Source: JANPII01 sp031424915 (GTDB lineage: Bacteria > Pseudomonadota > Alphaproteobacteria > Rickettsiales > Midichloriaceae). From it: 7,847 nt of DNA. The stretch covers positions 1 through 7,847 of the forward strand of contig JANPII010000016.1 in NCBI GenBank assembly GCA_031424915.1. The letters run 5' to 3'. The position numbers were made by a program, and so were the translations under genes. Below the pieces are notes generated by a model. The model was not told where the DNA came from, did no database searches, and was given only the letters and a program-made list of their open reading frames with translations. Shown in pieces: positions 5,144 to 7,847 of this stretch. Within the stretch, counting starts at the first letter, position 1, and each line of letters opens with the position of its first letter.

Positions 5144-5611
5144 ATGTCTCGAAAGGCTAAAGCAAAAAAACGTCAGGTTTTACCAGACGCAAAATATGGC
5201 AGCTTACTGTTAGCTCGCTTTGTAAACTGTATTATGCTGTCTGGCAAGAAGTCAGTAGCTGAGAAGCTGATTTACCATGCGTTAAGTGGTATTACTGAAA
5301 AAACTGGTCAAGACGCTATTGAAGTGTTTGAAAAAGCAATTGAAAACGTACGTCCAGAGATCGAGGTACGTTCAAGACGTATTGGTGGTGCTACCTATCA
5401 AGTGCCAGTTCCAGTACGTGCTGATCGTGCGGTGGCCTTGGCAATGCGCTGGTTAGTATCGGCCGCACGTGCTAGTAAAGGGTCTATGGAAGATTCTTTA
5501 CGCGTAGCATTAATGTCAGCTGCTAGCGGCACTGGCCCTGCTGTTAAAAAGCGCGAAGATACGCACAAGATGGCAGAAGCAAATAGAGCGCTTGCGCATT
5601 ATCGGTGGTAG
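5144..5611 (+). CDS. rpsG: 30S ribosomal protein S7
   Basis: A 155-residue ribosomal protein S7, which nucleates assembly of the 30S head by binding the 3' domain of 16S rRNA and helps form the mRNA exit channel. Family signatures are LPDAKYG, GKKSVAEK, VRPEIEVRSRRIGGATYQVPV and the C-terminal KKREDTHKMAEANRALAHYRW (position 135 to the end). Length matches the 155-156 residues usual in proteobacteria, without the C-terminal extension known in Rickettsia S7 as I recall it. It sits 16 nt after rpsL, and its TAG stop is embedded in the Shine-Dalgarno of fusA, so translational coupling with fusA is likely. The short spacer before it leaves no room for the long structured S7-binding site that E. 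coli uses for feedback control. Confidence 0.98.
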   Translation: MSRKAKAKKRQVLPDAKYGSLLLARFVNCIMLSGKKSVAEKLIYHALSGITEKTGQDAIEVFEKAIENVRPEIEVRSRRIGGATYQVPVPVRADRAVALAMRWLVSAARASKGSMEDSLRVALMSAASGTGPAVKKREDTHKMAEANRALAHYRW

Positions 5612-5620
5612 GGAGAGTAT

Positions 5621-7714
5621 ATGTCTGGGCGTAAAACTAAGATTGAAAATTATAGAAATATTGGCATAGCTGCGCATATTGATGCCGGTAAAACCACTAC
5701 TACGGAGCGTATACTTTATTATACTGGTAAGTCTCATAAAATTGGCGAAGTACATGAAGGCGCTGCTACCATGGATTGGATGGAGCAAGAGCGGGAGCGA
5801 GGCATTACTATTACCTCTGCTGCTACTACTTGCCAATGGAAAACAGAAGACGGGCTTGATGTACAAATCAACATTATTGATACCCCAGGACACGTAGATT
5901 TCACTGTAGAAGTAGAGCGTTCACTACGGGTACTTGATGGGGCGGTTGCTGTATTTGATGGAGTTGCGGGAGTAGAGCCACAATCTGAGACGGTTTGGCG
6001 TCAGGCGGATAAATACAAAGTCCCACGTATGTGTTTTGTTAATAAGATGGATCGTACTGGTGCTAACTTCGATCGTTGTGTAGAAATGATTATAGATCGC
6101 TTAGGTGCTAATCCAATCGTGATGCAGTTGCCAATCGGCGCTGAAGATACGTTTGTTGGGGTAATAGATCTAGTCAAAATGCGTGCTATTGTGTGGCTAG
6201 AAGAGGGGTTAGGAGCTAAGTATGAGTACCAAAGCATTCCAGAAGATTTAATAGAAAGAGCCACAGAGTATCGGCAAAAGCTGCTTGAAGCCGCAGTCGA
6301 GATGGACGATGCGATTATGGAGAAATACTTAAATGGTGAAGAAATCTCTGAAAATGAGATCAAAGCCTGTATACGTAAAGGAGTGGTAACTAGTAAATTA
6401 GTGCCAGTATTTTGTGGTAGTGCATTTAAAAACAAAGGGGTGCAACCATTACTAGATGCAGTAGCGGACTATTTGCCAAGTCCTATTGATGTACCACCTG
6501 AACATGGCATTAACCTTAAAGATGATTCAGACATTTTAATTGACTCTAAGGATGAAGGAAAATTTGTAGGTCTTGCATTTAAAGTAATGAATGACCCTTT
6601 TGTTGGATCATTAACTTTCGTGCGAGTATACTCCGGTACTTTAGATGCAGGCACATCGGTATTTAATGCAACCAAATCTAAAAAAGAAAGAGTAGGTCGG
6701 ATGCTACTTATGCATGCGAATAATCGTGAAGATATAAAAGTAGCACGTGCTGGAGACATTATTGCCATTGCAGGGCTAAAAGATACTACCACTGGCGACA
6801 CATTGTGTGAAGAAGGCATGGCAGTAGTTCTAGAAAGAATGGATTTTCCAGATCCAGTAATTGAAGTGGCAATAGAACCTAATACTGCTGATGACCAAGA
6901 AAAGATGGGATTGGCTATTGCACGTTTAGTGGCAGAAGACCCAACTTTAAGAGTCAAGGTAGATTCAGAGTCTAACCAGACAGTACTTGCTGGTATGGGC
7001 GAATTGCATCTAGAGATTATTGTAGATCGGATGCGGCGCGAATTTAAAGTTGAAGCAAAAGTAAGCGCCCCACAGGTGGCTTATCGCGAGACTATTACTA
7101 AAGCATATGATGTCGATTATACTCATAAAAAGCAAAGTGGTGGAGCTGGTCAGTATGCTCGGGTTAAGATTAGGTTTGAGCCAGGTGAAACAGGTAGCGG
7201 TTTTGTGTTTGAGAACAAAGTAATTGGTGGCAATATTCCAAAAGAATTTATTCCAGCGGTAGAAAAAGGTATTGCGCTGAAGAGTCAAAGTGGTATACAA
7301 GCTGGATATCCAGCAATTGACTTTAAGGCCACCTTGATGGATGGGGCCTACCATGCAGTTGATTCTAGCGCACTTGCGTTTGAAATTGCGGCCAAAGATG
7401 CATTTAGCGAAGGCATGAAAAATGCAGGCGCGCAGATTCTCGAGCCCGTGATGAAGGTTGAGGTTGTGACCCCTGAAGAATACATGGGGGATGTTATAGG
7501 ACACCTTAATAGTATTCGTGGACAGATTCTTGGCATGGAAGCGCGTGGCAATGCGCAAGTGATTAATGCCAAGGTACCATTGGCGTCAATGTTTGGGTAC
7601 GTAAATACACTGCGGTCTATGACTCAGGGGCGTGCAAGCTATAGCATGCACTTTTCGCACTACGAGCCAGTGCCACAATACATCGCAAATGAAATTATTA
7701 GTGAAAACAAATAA
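5621..7714 (+). CDS. fusA: Elongation factor G
   Basis: A 697-residue translational GTPase that moves tRNA and mRNA through the ribosome and, with ribosome recycling factor, splits post-termination ribosomes. The GTP-binding domain shows G1 AHIDAGKT (18-25), G2 RGITIT (60-65), G3 DTPGHVDF (87-94) with catalytic His91, G4 NKMDR (141-145) and G5 GSAF. Domain II follows (from about VGLAFKVMNDPFVGSLTFVRVYSG), then domain III (MGLAIARLVAEDPTLRV; GELHLEIIVDR), domain IV (KKQSGGAGQYARV; GIQAGYP) and domain V (ILEPVMKVEVVTPEEYMGDVIGHLNSIRGQI), ending normally. Length is typical. GGGAG (5611-5615) lies 5 nt before the ATG and shares its first base with the rpsG stop. The tuf gene starts 13 nt after the stop, so this is an operon member. 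It is the canonical EF-G, not an EF-G2 or tetracycline-resistance relative. Confidence 0.99.
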   Translation: MSGRKTKIENYRNIGIAAHIDAGKTTTTERILYYTGKSHKIGEVHEGAATMDWMEQERERGITITSAATTCQWKTEDGLDVQINIIDTPGHVDFTVEVERSLRVLDGAVAVFDGVAGVEPQSETVWRQADKYKVPRMCFVNKMDRTGANFDRCVEMIIDRLGANPIVMQLPIGAEDTFVGVIDLVKMRAIVWLEEGLGAKYEYQSIPEDLIERATEYRQKLLEAAVEMDDAIMEKYLNGEEISENEIKACIRKGVVTSKLVPVFCGSAFKNKGVQPLLDAVADYLPSPIDVPPEHGINLKDDSDILIDSKDEGKFVGLAFKVMNDPFVGSLTFVRVYSGTLDAGTSVFNATKSKKERVGRMLLMHANNREDIKVARAGDIIAIAGLKDTTTGDTLCEEGMAVVLERMDFPDPVIEVAIEPNTADDQEKMGLAIARLVAEDPTLRVKVDSESNQTVLAGMGELHLEIIVDRMRREFKVEAKVSAPQVAYRETITKAYDVDYTHKKQSGGAGQYARVKIRFEPGETGSGFVFENKVIGGNIPKEFIPAVEKGIALKSQSGIQAGYPAIDFKATLMDGAYHAVDSSALAFEIAAKDAFSEGMKNAGAQILEPVMKVEVVTPEEYMGDVIGHLNSIRGQILGMEARGNAQVINAKVPLASMFGYVNTLRSMTQGRASYSMHFSHYEPVPQYIANEIISENK

Positions 7715-7727
7715 AGGAGAGAGAGAA

Positions 7728-7847
7728 ATGGGCAAGGCGAAGACGAAATATGAGAGGCTAAAGCCGCACGTGAACATAGGTACTATTGGTCACGTTGACC
7801 ATGGTAAGACGACATTGACTGCAGCTATTACGTCTGTATTGGCTAAG
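7728..7847 (+). CDS. tuf: Elongation factor Tu, 5' part only
   Basis: The first 40 codons of EF-Tu, cut by the right window edge. EF-Tu carries aminoacyl-tRNA to the ribosomal A site with GTP. The N-terminus reads MGKAKTKYERLKPHVNIGTI and continues with the P-loop GHVDHGKT (21-28) and TTLTAAIT, which are diagnostic. The N-terminal MGKAKTK is slightly longer than the common MAKEKFER form. AAGGAGAG (7714-7721) precedes the ATG by about 6 nt. It is the last visible gene of the rpsL-rpsG-fusA-tuf operon, 13 nt after fusA. Confidence 0.97.
   Translation, partial: MGKAKTKYERLKPHVNIGTIGHVDHGKTTLTAAITSVLAK

Noticed and set aside
5516..5893. Minus-strand 125-codon frame over rpsG and fusA
   Set aside because: It is the antisense shadow of two highly conserved genes; similar minus-strand frames within fusA at 6001-6435, 6469-6957, 7010-7558, 7348-7572 and 7586-7777 were rejected for the same reason.

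Overview
This AT-rich window looks like chromosomal DNA from an alphaproteobacterium. The clues are the gene order rpsL-rpsG-fusA-tuf, an S7 protein ending in the alphaproteobacterial-style REDTHKMAEANRA...HYRW, and an ScsC/Com1-like DsbA. The AT bias, a large cysteine-free coiled-coil protein, a C-terminally short UvrD and a palindromic intergenic element suggest a host-associated lineage (Rickettsiales or Holosporales type). That placement is inference. The S7 and S12 sequences and the retained fusA-tuf linkage do not look like Rickettsia itself.

The left half (1-4489) is read on the minus strand. At the left edge is an open, stop-free frame of 330 codons (990 down to 1) that runs out of the window. 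It encodes a charged helical/coiled-coil protein of unknown function, and its 100-bp upstream gap carries two small AT-rich inverted repeats. Next comes a UvrD/PcrA-type superfamily 1 DNA helicase (1091-3034) with all expected motifs but little sequence after the helicase core. A 552-bp gene-free stretch (3035-3586) follows. It holds a possible uvrD promoter, a GC-rich hairpin, a ~157-bp palindromic MITE-like element with 33-bp inverted ends, and a strong intrinsic terminator. Then comes a membrane-anchored DsbA/ScsC-like thiol oxidoreductase (3587-4489) with an unusual Ser/Thr/Pro-rich tail.

A 266-bp divergent intergenic region (4490-4755) carries two convincing sigma70 promoters: TTGACA-N16-TAAAAT towards dsbA and TTGACT-N17-TATTAT towards rpsL.

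The right half (4756-7847) is the plus-strand str operon: ribosomal proteins S12 and S7, elongation factor G, and the first 40 codons of EF-Tu. The genes are tightly packed (9-16 nt gaps) with good Shine-Dalgarno sequences, so they are probably co-transcribed from the promoter at 4674-4702 to supply decoding-site proteins and GTPase elongation factors together.

I do not see an obvious new multi-gene system. The most notable items are the palindromic element, the unrecognised coiled-coil protein, the altered S12 loop (Glu83, Pro88) and the DsbA tail.
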